NCBI RefSeq assembly: GCF_003350405.1
Contig: NZ_QQAW01000003.1
Coordinates: 124,001-188,000 of the forward strand
Direction: 5' to 3'
Source: Gluconacetobacter liquefaciens
Lineage (GTDB): Bacteria > Pseudomonadota > Alphaproteobacteria > Acetobacterales > Acetobacteraceae
DNA length: 64,000 nt
Shown here: positions 45,703 to 55,178 of the stretch, piece after piece
Layout: each line of letters opens with the position of its first letter
Position numbering within the stretch: position 1 is the stretch's first letter
Translations under genes and position numbers: made by a program
The notes under the pieces: generated by a model
What the model was told of the DNA's origin: nothing
Databases searched by the model: none
What the model saw: only the letters and a program-made list of their open reading frames with translations

Positions 45703-46059
45703 TCGGCATGTGACGGTGCCGGCTGCCCTGCTTCCGGATTTCGGGAGCAGGGGAGGCGGTTCCTGTTCAGGAAAGGCTGGTTTTTTCAGTTGAAGAAACT
45801 GGAAAGATGTTTCCTGAATTGTTTGAGTGTTTTGTTCATATTCGTTTGAATATTCTGTATTATTTTGTGATTTTTATTTGGATTTTTTTGTAGGTAGGTT
45901 GGCGGATCGTTCGAAGTGTTCAGGATGGACGCTGAGAAGCTGGAATGGAAAGGTCTGTCAGGTTCGGACTTTTGCGATCTTGAATGCCGATTGAACGTCT
46001 CGTGCAACTGACCTGATGTTGTATTGACGACGCTTGGTACCGAACCGGCGTTTTTTGTC
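45703..46059 (+). other. Gap between ndk and GGDEF gene, with AT-rich tract
   Basis: No gene is supported. After the ndk hairpins, 45790-45910 is markedly AT-rich (runs such as TATTATTTTGTGATTTTTATTTGG) in a GC-rich genome. I cannot pin a promoter in it, though it is the likely promoter or nucleoid-protein target region of the diguanylate cyclase gene. Confidence 0.5.
45726..45786 (+). terminator. Hairpins and T-run downstream of ndk
   Basis: CCCTGCTTCC (45726-45735) pairs with GGGAGCAGGG (45743-45752) with one G-T pair. A second small hairpin TTCCTG-TT-CAGGAA (45760-45773) is followed by TTTTTT at about 45780-45785. Together they are a probable ndk terminator. Confidence 0.6.
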
Positions 46060-47784
46060 ATGATCTCCGATAGCGAATACCGACCGCCGCGCCGGTTCTG
46101 GATCGGCAGGCGTTTGTGGATCAGCGCCGCGTGTGCCGTGCTGCTGTTCACCACCGTGAGCGGACTGATTCTGGCACATGCCTTTTTCCAGACCTTTCTG
46201 CGTGCCCGGCACGATGCTGCCGGGGTGGAGAGGTTTCGGCAGGTGCTGGAGACGGCCAATGACATCAGTGCCGAGCGTGCGCCGTCCAATATACTGATGG
46301 GTGGGGAGACAGCCTTGTCGCGCAGCCGGTTGCAGGCCGCGCGAGCAAGGACCAATCGGGATCTGGCGCGGGAGGCCGGCATCGTGCCGGCCAAGCTGCT
46401 TCAGGAGACGGCAAGGCTGCTGGGTCGGGCACGGGCATTGGTCGATCGGGCCGCCGCGCAGCCGGTGCCCCGGCGTGAGGCGATTCAACAGGCGATCGAG
46501 GCACAGTTCGCGGCCTATGATGGCTATCGCGCCGTGATCACGGCGGAAGCCGCATTGCTCATGCGGACCGATTCCGGGTTGGCCGCGCCCGTTCAGTTCG
46601 CGCTGATTCTCTGTACCCTGCGCGATGACGGCGGGCGGCTCGGCTCGGTCGTCGTGCCCGCGCTGATTACCCATGAGGCGATCTCGGAGCGCGATATCTC
46701 TGCCCGCGACCGGTTGGCGGGCCGCATGGCCATACAATGGGAGTTGCTTGATCTGGGCGCCAATCTGACGGATCGCGGATCTGGCCTTTTTGCCCTGCGG
46801 GCCAACGCGGAGGCGGCATTCTTTGGCGACGGACAGCCGTTGGTGGCGCGCGTGATCGAGGAGGGAACGCACGCCGAGCGGTATACGGAGACCATCGAGA
46901 CGTTGAACGACCGGTATATCCGGACTCTGGCGCCGCTGGAAATCTGGCGGAATAGCTTTCTGGACGGCCTGCTTTCCCATTACCGGCAACGTGAGCGACA
47001 CGCATTCGAACTGCTTTGGGTTGTGAGCGCCGTGATGCTGGCGGTTATCGGGCTGATTGCCGGCATGGTGCTGCTGGTCCACATGCGTGTGCTGCGTCCC
47101 CTGCTGCAAGCCAGCGAAGCCGTTGTGCGGCTGGTGCATGATCGGCCTGTCACCCTGCCGTTCCGCCACCACGGCGGCAGGGAGTTGCAGCCGCTGTTCG
47201 AGGCGCTCGGGATTCTGCGCGACAAGTTGCAGGAACGCGCCATACAGACCCGGCACCTGAAGCATCTGGCCGAAACCGACGAACTGACCCAACTGCTCAA
47301 CCGGCGGGCCCTTGAGATGCTTGCAGAACCGGTGATGGAAGCTGAGACGCCCGAAGAACAGGTCTTTCTCATTCTGTCGGACATCGATCATTTCAAAGCC
47401 ATCAACGATCGCTACGGCCATGGTGAGGGGGACCGGGTGCTGGTGGCGGTTGCCGGGGCATTGCGTGCGCAGGTTCGACCCGGCGATCTGGTGGCGAGGG
47501 TGGGTGGGGAGGAGTTCGCCGTTCTCACGCGGACCCGGCATCTGATGGACGCCTTGTCTCTGGCGCATCGCCTGCATCAGGCGGTCCGGGATCTGGATGT
47601 CAGGAATGCCGACGCAGGACGGATTGTCGTTACCGCGAGTTTTGGTGTTGCCGCGGGAAAGGGTCTGACCTGGCGCCAGTTCATGGCGAAGGCGGACGTT
47701 GCCCTTTATGCCGCCAAGAGGGCCGGCCGTAATACCGTTCGTGTGGCCGAGGCGGACAGCGCCGGGCCGGAGCATGCCGCCTGA
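46060..47784 (+). CDS. Membrane-bound diguanylate cyclase (GGDEF)
   Basis: A 574-residue signalling protein that makes cyclic di-GMP. A first helix (about 15-40) leads to a periplasmic sensor region of about 270 residues, then a second helix (about 315-345), a HAMP-like segment and the GGDEF domain (about 400-565). The active site is GGEEF at 482-486; an inhibitory I-site RPGD is at 473-476, five residues before, so product feedback is expected. ATG 46060 lacks a clear ribosome site; a TTG 12 codons upstream is the alternative. In acetic acid bacteria c-di-GMP controls cellulose synthesis; that target here is inference. Confidence 0.9.
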   Translation: MISDSEYRPPRRFWIGRRLWISAACAVLLFTTVSGLILAHAFFQTFLRARHDAAGVERFRQVLETANDISAERAPSNILMGGETALSRSRLQAARARTNRDLAREAGIVPAKLLQETARLLGRARALVDRAAAQPVPRREAIQQAIEAQFAAYDGYRAVITAEAALLMRTDSGLAAPVQFALILCTLRDDGGRLGSVVVPALITHEAISERDISARDRLAGRMAIQWELLDLGANLTDRGSGLFALRANAEAAFFGDGQPLVARVIEEGTHAERYTETIETLNDRYIRTLAPLEIWRNSFLDGLLSHYRQRERHAFELLWVVSAVMLAVIGLIAGMVLLVHMRVLRPLLQASEAVVRLVHDRPVTLPFRHHGGRELQPLFEALGILRDKLQERAIQTRHLKHLAETDELTQLLNRRALEMLAEPVMEAETPEEQVFLILSDIDHFKAINDRYGHGEGDRVLVAVAGALRAQVRPGDLVARVGGEEFAVLTRTRHLMDALSLAHRLHQAVRDLDVRNADAGRIVVTASFGVAAGKGLTWRQFMAKADVALYAAKRAGRNTVRVAEADSAGPEHAA

Positions 47785-47815
47785 CGCGATTTCCGGGCGG
47801 CTGATCCGGTGCTGG

Positions 47816-48454
47816 TCAGACGACCAGCAGCGCGGCGTCGCGATGTCCGGATGATGCCGTTTCCGGCCGCAGGAGGCTGAGAAGGGCGGCTGGATACAGG
47901 CGATGTTCCTGAGTCAGCACGCGCGCAGCGAGGGCGTCGGGCGTGTCGCCCGGGTGGACCGGCACCGCCGCCTGGCCCAGGATCGGGCCGTCATCCATCA
48001 CCTCCGTGACCAGATGGACCGTGCAGCCATGCAGTTTTACGCCGGCTTCCAGCGCGCGCTCATGCGTGTGCAGGCCGGGGAAGGCGGGGAGCAGGCTGGG
48101 GTGGATGTTGAGCATCCGTCCGGCCCAGGCTTCGGTCAGGAACGGTGTGAGCAGGCGCATGTAGCCGGCGAGGCACACCAGTTCCACCCCGGCTTCGCGC
48201 AGCATGGCGTCTACCGCGCGCTCATGCGCCGCGCGGTCCTTGCCGAAGGGGCGGTGATCGATGGATTCGGCGCGCAGGCCGGCCGCCCGGGCGACATCCA
48301 GGCCCGGCGCGTCCGGCCTGTTGCTGAGGACCATGACGATGCGGGCCGGAAAATCCGGTGCGGCGCAGGCGTCGATCAGCGCGCGCATGTTGCTGCCGCG
48401 CCCGCTGATCAGGATGGCGATCGGGCAGCGATCGTCCGACGGAAATGCACTCAC
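47816..48454 (-). CDS. purN: Phosphoribosylglycinamide formyltransferase
   Basis: A 212-residue enzyme that formylates GAR using 10-formyltetrahydrofolate, third step of purine synthesis. ILISGRGSNMRALIDA is the phosphate-binding start, and the catalytic Asn-His-Asp triad is visible: NIHPSLLPAFPG and HLVTEVMDDGPILGQ. The ATG is 6 bases after the purM stop, so purM-purN form an operon. The 3' end converges on the GGDEF gene; a small hairpin GCTGGTC-AGAC-GACCAGC (47811-47828) spans the stop codon. Confidence 0.96.
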   Translation of the reverse strand: MSAFPSDDRCPIAILISGRGSNMRALIDACAAPDFPARIVMVLSNRPDAPGLDVARAAGLRAESIDHRPFGKDRAAHERAVDAMLREAGVELVCLAGYMRLLTPFLTEAWAGRMLNIHPSLLPAFPGLHTHERALEAGVKLHGCTVHLVTEVMDDGPILGQAAVPVHPGDTPDALAARVLTQEHRLYPAALLSLLRPETASSGHRDAALLVV

Positions 48455-48460
48455 GGACGG

Positions 48461-49549
48461 TTAGCCGGTGAAGTCGGGGTGGGTGGTGAAGCGCAGGCCG
48501 GCGGGGGTGTCGGGAGTCGAAGCTTCGAGCTTGCCGATTACGACCGGGGATTCGCCCGCCGTGCGCAGGGCGGCCAGAGCGGCGTCGGCGTCGCGGGCGA
48601 TCAGCACCATGCCGATGCCGCAATTGAATACTTTGAGCATCTCGTCGGCATCGACCTGGCCGGTCTGGGCCAGCCAACGGAAGACCGGGGGGATCTGCCA
48701 GGACGCACCGTCGATCGCCGCCGTCAGGCCGGCCGGCAGCACGCGCGGCAGGTTGCCGGGCAGGCCGCCGCCGGTGATGTGCGCGGCGCCTTGGATCAGG
48801 CCCTGCCGATGCAGGTCCAGCACCTGCTTCACGTAGAGGCGCGTGGGCGTCATCAGCGCCTCGGCCAGGGTCTGGCCCTCGGCGAAGGGGCAGGGGGCGT
48901 TCCACGCCAGGCCGCTGCGGGCGACGATGGCGCGGACCAGCGAAAAGCCGTTGGAATGCACGCCGCTGGCCGAAAGCCCGATCAGTGTGTCGCCGGCGGC
49001 GATGGCGTTGGGCAGCAGTGCCGCGCGTTCAGCGGCGCCGACGGAGAAGCCGGCGAGGTCATAATGGCCGGCGGCATACATGCCCGGCATCTCGGCGGTT
49101 TCGCCGCCGACCAGCGCGCAGCCCGATTCGGCGCAGCCCTGGGCGATGCCGCGCACCACCTTGGCCGCGTCTTCGACGGCCAGGCGGCCGGTGGCGAAAT
49201 AATCCAGGAAAAACAGCGGCTCCGCGCCCTGCACCACCAGGTCGTTTACGCACATCGCCACGAGATCAATGCCGACTGTTTCGTGCAGGCCGCTTTCGAT
49301 GGCAATCATCAGCTTGGTGCCGACGCCGTCGGTGCAGGAAACGAGGACCGGATCGGCGAAGCCGGCTGCCTTGAGGTCGAACAGGGCGCCGAATCCGCCC
49401 AGGCCGCCCATGGTGCCGGGGCGGTCCGTTGCCTTTGCCGCCGGCTTGATGGCGTCGACCAGCGCGTCGCCGGCTTCGATGTCCACGCCTGCGTCGCGGT
49501 AGGTGGCGCCGGCAGGCGGGGTCGAAGAGGGGGGAGGAGCGGAGGTCAT
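48461..49549 (-). CDS. purM: Phosphoribosylformylglycinamidine cyclo-ligase
   Basis: A 362-residue AIR synthetase, fifth step of purine synthesis, ATP-dependent. Landmarks: [17 protein letters not shown] (N-terminal signature), [10 protein letters not shown], the glycine-rich [11 protein letters not shown] and [13 protein letters not shown] 49549 has AAGG upstream; the frame is open 30 codons further, without homology. The N-terminus before TYRDAG carries an extra proline-rich stretch. It diverges from hdaA by 98 bases, the classic alphaproteobacterial layout. Confidence 0.96.
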   Translation of the reverse strand: MTSAPPPSSTPPAGATYRDAGVDIEAGDALVDAIKPAAKATDRPGTMGGLGGFGALFDLKAAGFADPVLVSCTDGVGTKLMIAIESGLHETVGIDLVAMCVNDLVVQGAEPLFFLDYFATGRLAVEDAAKVVRGIAQGCAESGCALVGGETAEMPGMYAAGHYDLAGFSVGAAERAALLPNAIAAGDTLIGLSASGVHSNGFSLVRAIVARSGLAWNAPCPFAEGQTLAEALMTPTRLYVKQVLDLHRQGLIQGAAHITGGGLPGNLPRVLPAGLTAAIDGASWQIPPVFRWLAQTGQVDADEMLKVFNCGIGMVLIARDADAALAALRTAGESPVVIGKLEASTPDTPAGLRFTTHPDFTG

Positions 49550-49647
49550 GGGCGGGGCCTTCGTAAACGGCGGGGGTCGAAGAATGGGGCGAGGTAGGGT
49601 AAACGCTCTGGGTTCCTTTACGGCAGGCGAAGGCGGCACGCAAAGCA

Positions 49648-50421
49648 GTGGTTGAACAGGCGGTGCAGAATCCGGGCGAACAGGTGCTGGCGGGCGGCGT
49701 GGACCAGCTTGCCTTGCCCTTTGGGCATCGCAGCCGCTTCGCCCGCGCCGATTTCGTCGCCGCGGGGTCGAACAACGCGGCGCGGGCCTGGCTGCTGGGG
49801 GTGAATCCGTGGCCCGAGCACAGGCTGGCGCTGTGGGGCGCGGCCGGTGCCGGCAAGACGCACCTGCTGGAGATCTGGGCGCGGGAGCAGGGGGCCGTGC
49901 TGCTGCGCGGCCCGGATGTGACGCGCGCGATGCTGGGGGAGCTGCTCGACGGGCCGGCGGAGACCTTTCGGGCCGTGGCGGTGGATGATGCGGACCATGC
50001 GGAGGACCAGCAGGCGATCCTGCACCTGCTGAATGCGGCGCGTGAGCAGAGGATTGCGCTGGTGATGGCGGCCCGCCTGCCGCCAGCGCGCTGGCCGGTG
50101 GTGTTGCCGGACCTGGCCAGCAGGCTGCGTGCGACGATGGCGATCGAACTGCGTCAGCCCGAGGATGCGCTGCTGCGGATACTTCTGCTGCGCCATCTGG
50201 CGGACAGGCAGATCGTGGTCAGCCAGCCGGTGACGGAGTGGCTGCTGCGCCGTCTGCCGCGTACCGCCTCGGCCATTCGCGATGCTGCGATCCGGCTGGA
50301 CCAGGCCGGGCTGGCGGCGGGGCGGCGTGTGACCCGCGCATTGGCGGTGTCGGCGCTGCATGACCTGCTGGACCATGGCGAGGTGCCGGCCGAGCGGCTG
50401 GCGGATCTGCCTGTCCGCTAG
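49648..50421 (+). CDS. hdaA: DnaA-related replication regulator HdaA
   Basis: A 257-residue DnaA-like AAA+ protein that with the sliding clamp stimulates ATP hydrolysis by DnaA (regulatory inactivation). An N-terminal clamp-binding motif QLALPF is at 20-25, Walker A is [13 protein letters not shown] at about 64-76, and VDDAD is the Walker B-like site. The start is GTG 49648; no better start is nearby. It diverges from purM and is followed by ppk after 56 bases, a synteny seen in Alphaproteobacteria. Confidence 0.87.
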   Translation: MVEQAVQNPGEQVLAGGVDQLALPFGHRSRFARADFVAAGSNNAARAWLLGVNPWPEHRLALWGAAGAGKTHLLEIWAREQGAVLLRGPDVTRAMLGELLDGPAETFRAVAVDDADHAEDQQAILHLLNAAREQRIALVMAARLPPARWPVVLPDLASRLRATMAIELRQPEDALLRILLLRHLADRQIVVSQPVTEWLLRRLPRTASAIRDAAIRLDQAGLAAGRRVTRALAVSALHDLLDHGEVPAERLADLPVR

Positions 50422-50477
50422 GAAAACTTCATACACCACCGCGTTGGCATGACAGGTGGTTCCGCCTAGTTTGACGG

Positions 50478-52784
50478 ATGAAGGCGGATTTGTGGCAGGA
50501 GAGTGGATTGACCAGACCGACGGGGAAAACGCCCGCGCGCCGGACATCCGGACGGACAACCGGCAAGCGTGTGGCCGCGCCGGCGACGCGGCGGCGGTTG
50601 GCGCCGCCCGTGCAGACACCGCCGCCACCGCCGATCGACCTGCATTCCCCGGCCCGGTTCATCAATCGCGAACTGTCCTGGCTCGATTTCAACCAGCGGG
50701 TGGTCGACGAGGCGGATAATCCGCGTAATCCGCTGCTGGAGCGGCTGCGTTTCCTGTCGATCAGCGCGGGAAACCTGGATGAATTCTACTCGGTTCGCGT
50801 TGCCGGCCTGGTGGGGCAGGTGCGCGAAGGGCTGCTGAGCATGTCGCCCGACGGGTTGACCCCGGCGCAGCAGCTTGCGGCCGTGCGCACCCGCACCGCG
50901 CGGCTGCTGCGCGAGCAGCAGCGGATCTGGAAGGATCTGCGGGGCCTGCTGGCCGACGCCGGAATCGTGGTCTGCGGGCTGGACCACATTACCGAGGCCG
51001 ACCGCGAATGGCTGGATGGCTGCTTCATGGACCGGGTCTTTCCCGTCCTGACGCCGCTGGCGATCGATCCCGCGCATCCTCTGCCGTTCATTCCGCATAT
51101 GGGGCTGGCGCTCTCGCTGCGGCTGATGAGCAAGGAGAGCGGGCGCTTCGTCATGAGCGCGATGATTCTGCTGCCGGCCCAGATCGACCGCTTCATCCGC
51201 CTGCCGGCCAGCCTGTCGCCGCCCGGCGTGGCCCGGTTCATCATGCTGGAAAACATGATCGCGCTATGCATCGACCGGCTGTTCCCCGGCATGGTGGCGG
51301 GCGACTGGGGCGTGCTGCGGGTGATCCGCGATACCGACGTGGAATTCGAGGACGAGGCCGAGGATCTGGTCCGTTCCTATGAAACCGCGCTGAAACGCCG
51401 GCGCCGGGGCGTGGTGATCCATCTGGACATCGATTCCCGCATGCCGCCCGATCTGGGGCAGGCGGTGGCCACCGACCTGAACGTGCCGTCCGATGAGATC
51501 GAGATCCAGCCGGGGCTGATCGGGGTGGTGGACCTGAAACAGCTGATCGTGGACGATCGGCCCGAACTGCTGTTTCCGCCCTATACGCCGCGCTTTCCCG
51601 AGCGGGTGATCGATTTCGGGGGGGACTGTTTCGCCGCTATCCGCGCGAAGGACATGATCGTCCATCATCCGTTCGAGAGTTTCGACGTGGTGGTGCAGTT
51701 CCTGCGGCAGGCGGCCCAGGACCCGGCGGTGGTGGCGATCAAGCAGACGCTGTATCGGACCTCGCGCGACAGCCCGATCGTCAAGGCGTTGATCGAGGCG
51801 GCCGAGGCCGGGAAATCGGTCACCGCGATGGTGGAACTGCGCGCCCGTTTCGACGAGGAAGCCAATATTCGCCTTGCCCGCGCGCTGGAGGCGGCCGGGG
51901 CGCAGGTGGTGTTCGGCTTTGCGGACCTGAAGACCCATGCCAAGCTCAGCCTGGTCGTGCGGCGCGAGGGCGGGACGCTGCGGTCCTATGCCCATTTCGG
52001 TACCGGGAATTATCATCCGATCACGGCGCGGATTTATACCGACCTTTCGTTCTTTACCTGTGACCCAGAACTGGCGCGGGATTCGGCGCGGCTGTTCAAC
52101 TACATGACCGGCTATGCCATGCCGGCGCGGATGGAGGCCATCGCCTTCTCGCCGGTGACGATCCGCCGCACGCTGGAAGAGCTGATCCAGGCCGAGATCG
52201 AGCATGTGCGGGCCGGACGGCCGGGGCAGATCTGGCTGAAGATGAATTCGCTGGTCGATCCGGACCTGATCGACCGCCTGTATCGTGCCTCCTGCGCCGG
52301 GGTGCGGATCATGGCCGTGGTGCGCGGCATCTGCTGCCTGCGGCCGGGGGTGGCGGGACTTTCGGAGAATATCCGCGTCAAGTCGATCGTGGGGCGCTTT
52401 TTGGAACATTCCCGGATCTTCGCCTTCGGCGACGGGCATCGGCTGCCGTCGCGTTCTGCGAAAGTCTATATTTCCTCCGCCGACTGGATGGTGCGGAACA
52501 TGGACTGGCGGGTGGAAAGCATGGTACCGATGCGCGACCCCACGGTGCATGCACAGGTCCTGGACCAGATCATGGTCACGGACCTGAAAGACAATCTGCA
52601 ATCCTGGGTGTTGCAGCAGAACGGCGTGTGGCGGCGGCTCGAACCCGGTGCCCGGCCGTTTTCGGCCCATGATTATTTCATGACCAATCCTTCGCTGTCC
52701 GGGCGGGGGACTGCCGCGCAGGACAGTGCCGTCCGGGTCAGCACGCCGTTGCCGCGGCATCAGGACCGGATACTCGATGATTGA
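50478..52784 (+). CDS. ppk1: Polyphosphate kinase 1
   Basis: A 768-residue enzyme that reversibly makes polyphosphate from ATP. The two catalytic histidines of the phospholipase D-like fold are visible: H506 in [12 protein letters not shown] (autophosphorylated) and H644 in [25 protein letters not shown] marks the start of the N domain at about 64-77. The first 60 residues are an extra basic, Ala/Pro/Thr-rich extension, probably disordered. ATG 50478. It follows hdaA and precedes ppx, so synthesis and breakdown of polyphosphate are encoded together. Confidence 0.97.
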   Translation: MKADLWQESGLTRPTGKTPARRTSGRTTGKRVAAPATRRRLAPPVQTPPPPPIDLHSPARFINRELSWLDFNQRVVDEADNPRNPLLERLRFLSISAGNLDEFYSVRVAGLVGQVREGLLSMSPDGLTPAQQLAAVRTRTARLLREQQRIWKDLRGLLADAGIVVCGLDHITEADREWLDGCFMDRVFPVLTPLAIDPAHPLPFIPHMGLALSLRLMSKESGRFVMSAMILLPAQIDRFIRLPASLSPPGVARFIMLENMIALCIDRLFPGMVAGDWGVLRVIRDTDVEFEDEAEDLVRSYETALKRRRRGVVIHLDIDSRMPPDLGQAVATDLNVPSDEIEIQPGLIGVVDLKQLIVDDRPELLFPPYTPRFPERVIDFGGDCFAAIRAKDMIVHHPFESFDVVVQFLRQAAQDPAVVAIKQTLYRTSRDSPIVKALIEAAEAGKSVTAMVELRARFDEEANIRLARALEAAGAQVVFGFADLKTHAKLSLVVRREGGTLRSYAHFGTGNYHPITARIYTDLSFFTCDPELARDSARLFNYMTGYAMPARMEAIAFSPVTIRRTLEELIQAEIEHVRAGRPGQIWLKMNSLVDPDLIDRLYRASCAGVRIMAVVRGICCLRPGVAGLSENIRVKSIVGRFLEHSRIFAFGDGHRLPSRSAKVYISSADWMVRNMDWRVESMVPMRDPTVHAQVLDQIMVTDLKDNLQSWVLQQNGVWRRLEPGARPFSAHDYFMTNPSLSGRGTAAQDSAVRVSTPLPRHQDRILDD

Positions 52785-52850
52785 GGGTTTCAGTGAAGGT
52801 TTCAGCATGACGCAGTTTCCGTCGGTCGTCGTTTGCATGTGCCGGGCCCG

Positions 52851-54341
52851 ATGATCCGGGTTCCGCATCGCCGTTCGGCTGTTGTCGATCTGGGCTCGAA
52901 CTCCGTCCGGCTGGTCGTCTTTGACGGCATTTCGCGGAATCCGATTCCCATCTTCAACGAAAAGGCGGTGCTGCGTCTGGGACGGGGGCTGAACGCTACC
53001 GGGCGGCTGAACGAGGAGGGCGTGGGCCTGGCGATGCAGGTCATGGACCGTTTCCATGCCATCGCGCGGGGCATGGATGCCGACCCGTTCGAGATCCTGG
53101 CCACCGCCGCCGTGCGCGATGCGACCAATGGCCCGGAATTCGTCGATGCTCTGCGCACGCGGATGCCCGGCGTGCCGATTCGTGTCCTTTCCGGTGAAGA
53201 GGAGGCCGATTACTCGGCGACCGGCGTGCTGTGTGGCCTGCCCGAGGCCGATGGGCTGGTGGCCGATATCGGTGGCGGGTCGCTGGAGTTGATCCGCCTT
53301 TCCGCCGGGCGGAAGCTGGATGCCTGCACCCTGCGTCTGGGGGTGATCCGGCTGAATGACCGTGCCGAGGGTGATTTGCAGAAGGCGCGGAATATTGCCG
53401 ATGCCGACATCGCGCAGGTCGGCTGGCTGGACGATGTGGTGGGGCGGCCGCTCTACCTGGTGGGAGGCGCCTTCCGCGCGCTGGCGCGGTTGCAGATCGC
53501 CCGGACCAATTATCCGCTGAACATCGTGCATCTCTTCACCCTGTCGGGCGACGGGGCGCGGGACATGACCGAGTGGGTCATCAACACGCCGCGACGTGCG
53601 CTGGAACGGGTGCCCGGCGCGCCGCGCAAGCGGCTGGAGGATGTGCCCTTCGCCGCTATCGTGCTGCGCCGCCTGCTGCGTCGGTTGCAGCCATCCAGCG
53701 TGGTTTTCTGCGTCGATGGCCTGCGCGAGGGGTGGTACATGCGCCGGGTCGCGGCTTCGGTCGCGGCGCTGGACCCGCAGGAGGCCGTGGCACGGGAGAT
53801 GTGCCGTCGGCTGGGGCGCAGCGAGACCCTGCCGGACCAGTTGATGAACTGGACGGCTCCGCTCTTTCCCGATGAGAGCACGCCGCAGCGCCGGCTGCGC
53901 CGGGCGGCGTGTCTGCTGTCGGATATCGGGTCGTACGACCATCCTGAATACCGGGCCGAGCAGACCTATCTGCGGGTGCTGCGGATGCAGGGCGTCGGGT
54001 TCGATCATCAGGCCCGCGCCTTCGTCGCCCTGACGCTGGCGGTGCGCTACGAGGCCGAGCTGGGCCATGATTTTCTGCAACCGTCGCGCCTGCTGCTGAC
54101 GGCCGAGGATTTCCAGCGGGCGCTCGTGCTGGGGCTGGTGCTGCGGCTGGCCTACACGGTGTGCGGCGGGACCGAGGAACTGCTCGACGGGACGTGGATC
54201 AAGCTCTCGGCCGGGGAAGTAACGCTGCATCTGGCACGCGGGCGCGGCGTGGTGCGCGGGGAAAGCGTGCGGCGCCGACTGGACCGGCTGGCCGAAGCAT
54301 TCGCGCTGCCCGCGCGGATCGAGGAGGCCGGCACGGCATGA
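52851..54341 (+). CDS. ppx: Exopolyphosphatase, Ppx/GppA family
   Basis: A 496-residue actin-fold phosphatase that releases phosphate from polyphosphate ends; family members also cleave pppGpp. The ASKHA phosphate loops are visible: AVVDLGSNSVRLVVFDG (residues about 10-26), ATAAVRDATNG, and VADIGGGSLEL. The C-terminal helical part is long, as in bacterial Ppx. ATG 52851 is chosen; a TTG six codons upstream is possible. Sixty-six bases separate it from ppk. The stop overlaps the cdh start (ATGA), an unusual neighbour. Confidence 0.93.
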   Translation: MIRVPHRRSAVVDLGSNSVRLVVFDGISRNPIPIFNEKAVLRLGRGLNATGRLNEEGVGLAMQVMDRFHAIARGMDADPFEILATAAVRDATNGPEFVDALRTRMPGVPIRVLSGEEEADYSATGVLCGLPEADGLVADIGGGSLELIRLSAGRKLDACTLRLGVIRLNDRAEGDLQKARNIADADIAQVGWLDDVVGRPLYLVGGAFRALARLQIARTNYPLNIVHLFTLSGDGARDMTEWVINTPRRALERVPGAPRKRLEDVPFAAIVLRRLLRRLQPSSVVFCVDGLREGWYMRRVAASVAALDPQEAVAREMCRRLGRSETLPDQLMNWTAPLFPDESTPQRRLRRAACLLSDIGSYDHPEYRAEQTYLRVLRMQGVGFDHQARAFVALTLAVRYEAELGHDFLQPSRLLLTAEDFQRALVLGLVLRLAYTVCGGTEELLDGTWIKLSAGEVTLHLARGRGVVRGESVRRRLDRLAEAFALPARIEEAGTA

Positions 54342-55153
54342 GGCCTCGGGTACTGGGGTGGTGTCTTCCCGCACTTATGGCGGCGGGGGTGTTGCTGGCG
54401 ACCGCGCGGGCCAATGGTCCGCCCAAACCGGACCATGATCCGGATGTGTTGTGGAAGATCGTGCATGGGCGGTGCATGCCCAACGAACTGGGCGAGAATA
54501 CCCCCGCGCCGTGTGCCGCCGTCGATCCCGCCCATGGCTATGCGGTCTTGAAGGACCGTGATGGCGTTGCGCAGTATCTGCTGATTCCGACCGACCGGGT
54601 TACCGGGATGGAAGATCCTGCAATCCTGAGCCCGAACGCGCCGGATTATTTCGGTGCGGCGTGGCATCAGGTCGATCGCGTGCTGGCGGGGCTGGGCCAT
54701 ACCATGCCGCGCGAGACGGTGGCGCTCGCGATCAATTCGCAACATGGTCGTTCGCAGAACCAGTTGCATATCCACGTCGATTGTCTGGCGCCTGAAATCC
54801 GCGTGGCGCTGCATTGGGCACGGCCGCAGATCGGCGCCGGCTGGACGCCGCTGACCCTGGCGGGGCATCGCTACCGCGCCACGCGGATCGACGGGCAGGA
54901 ACTGGATGGCGCCTATCCGTTCCGGCGGCTGGCGGCCTCGCTGGCCGATCCGGCGCGGGAGATGGGCGGGCATACGCTGGTGGTGGTGGGCACGGTGTGG
55001 CCCGGAGGGCGGCCCGGCTTTATCCTGCTGGACGATATGGTCAAGCCGGTGTCGGGAGACCGCGCGTCGGGCGAGGAATTGCAGGACCATGCCTGCAAGA
55101 TCGCGCATTTCGAGCCTGGGCGCGTGCTCCAGACTTCAGCCTATCCGCAGTGA
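54338..55153 (+). CDS. cdh: CDP-diacylglycerol diphosphatase-like protein
   Basis: A 271-residue HIT-like enzyme predicted to cleave CDP-diacylglycerol to CMP and phosphatidate. A hydrophobic N-terminus (about 5-23, ending ARA) suggests export or membrane anchoring. Conserved elements include LWKIVHGRCMPN, GYAVLKDRDGVAQYLLIPTDRVTGME and the HIT-like QLHIHVDC. Family substrate preference is broad, so other nucleotide diphosphates are possible. It is the last gene of the hdaA-ppk-ppx-cdh block and is translationally coupled to ppx. It converges on the permease gene. Confidence 0.88.
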   Translation: MRPRVLGWCLPALMAAGVLLATARANGPPKPDHDPDVLWKIVHGRCMPNELGENTPAPCAAVDPAHGYAVLKDRDGVAQYLLIPTDRVTGMEDPAILSPNAPDYFGAAWHQVDRVLAGLGHTMPRETVALAINSQHGRSQNQLHIHVDCLAPEIRVALHWARPQIGAGWTPLTLAGHRYRATRIDGQELDGAYPFRRLAASLADPAREMGGHTLVVVGTVWPGGRPGFILLDDMVKPVSGDRASGEELQDHACKIAHFEPGRVLQTSAYPQ

Positions 55154-55178
55154 GGGTCGTTCGGCCTGTCAAGCGGGA

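Noticed and set aside
51264..54374. 1036-codon antisense frame across ppk and ppx
   Set aside because: Shadow of two well-supported genes; the translation is Arg/His/Pro-rich without motifs or a ribosome site.
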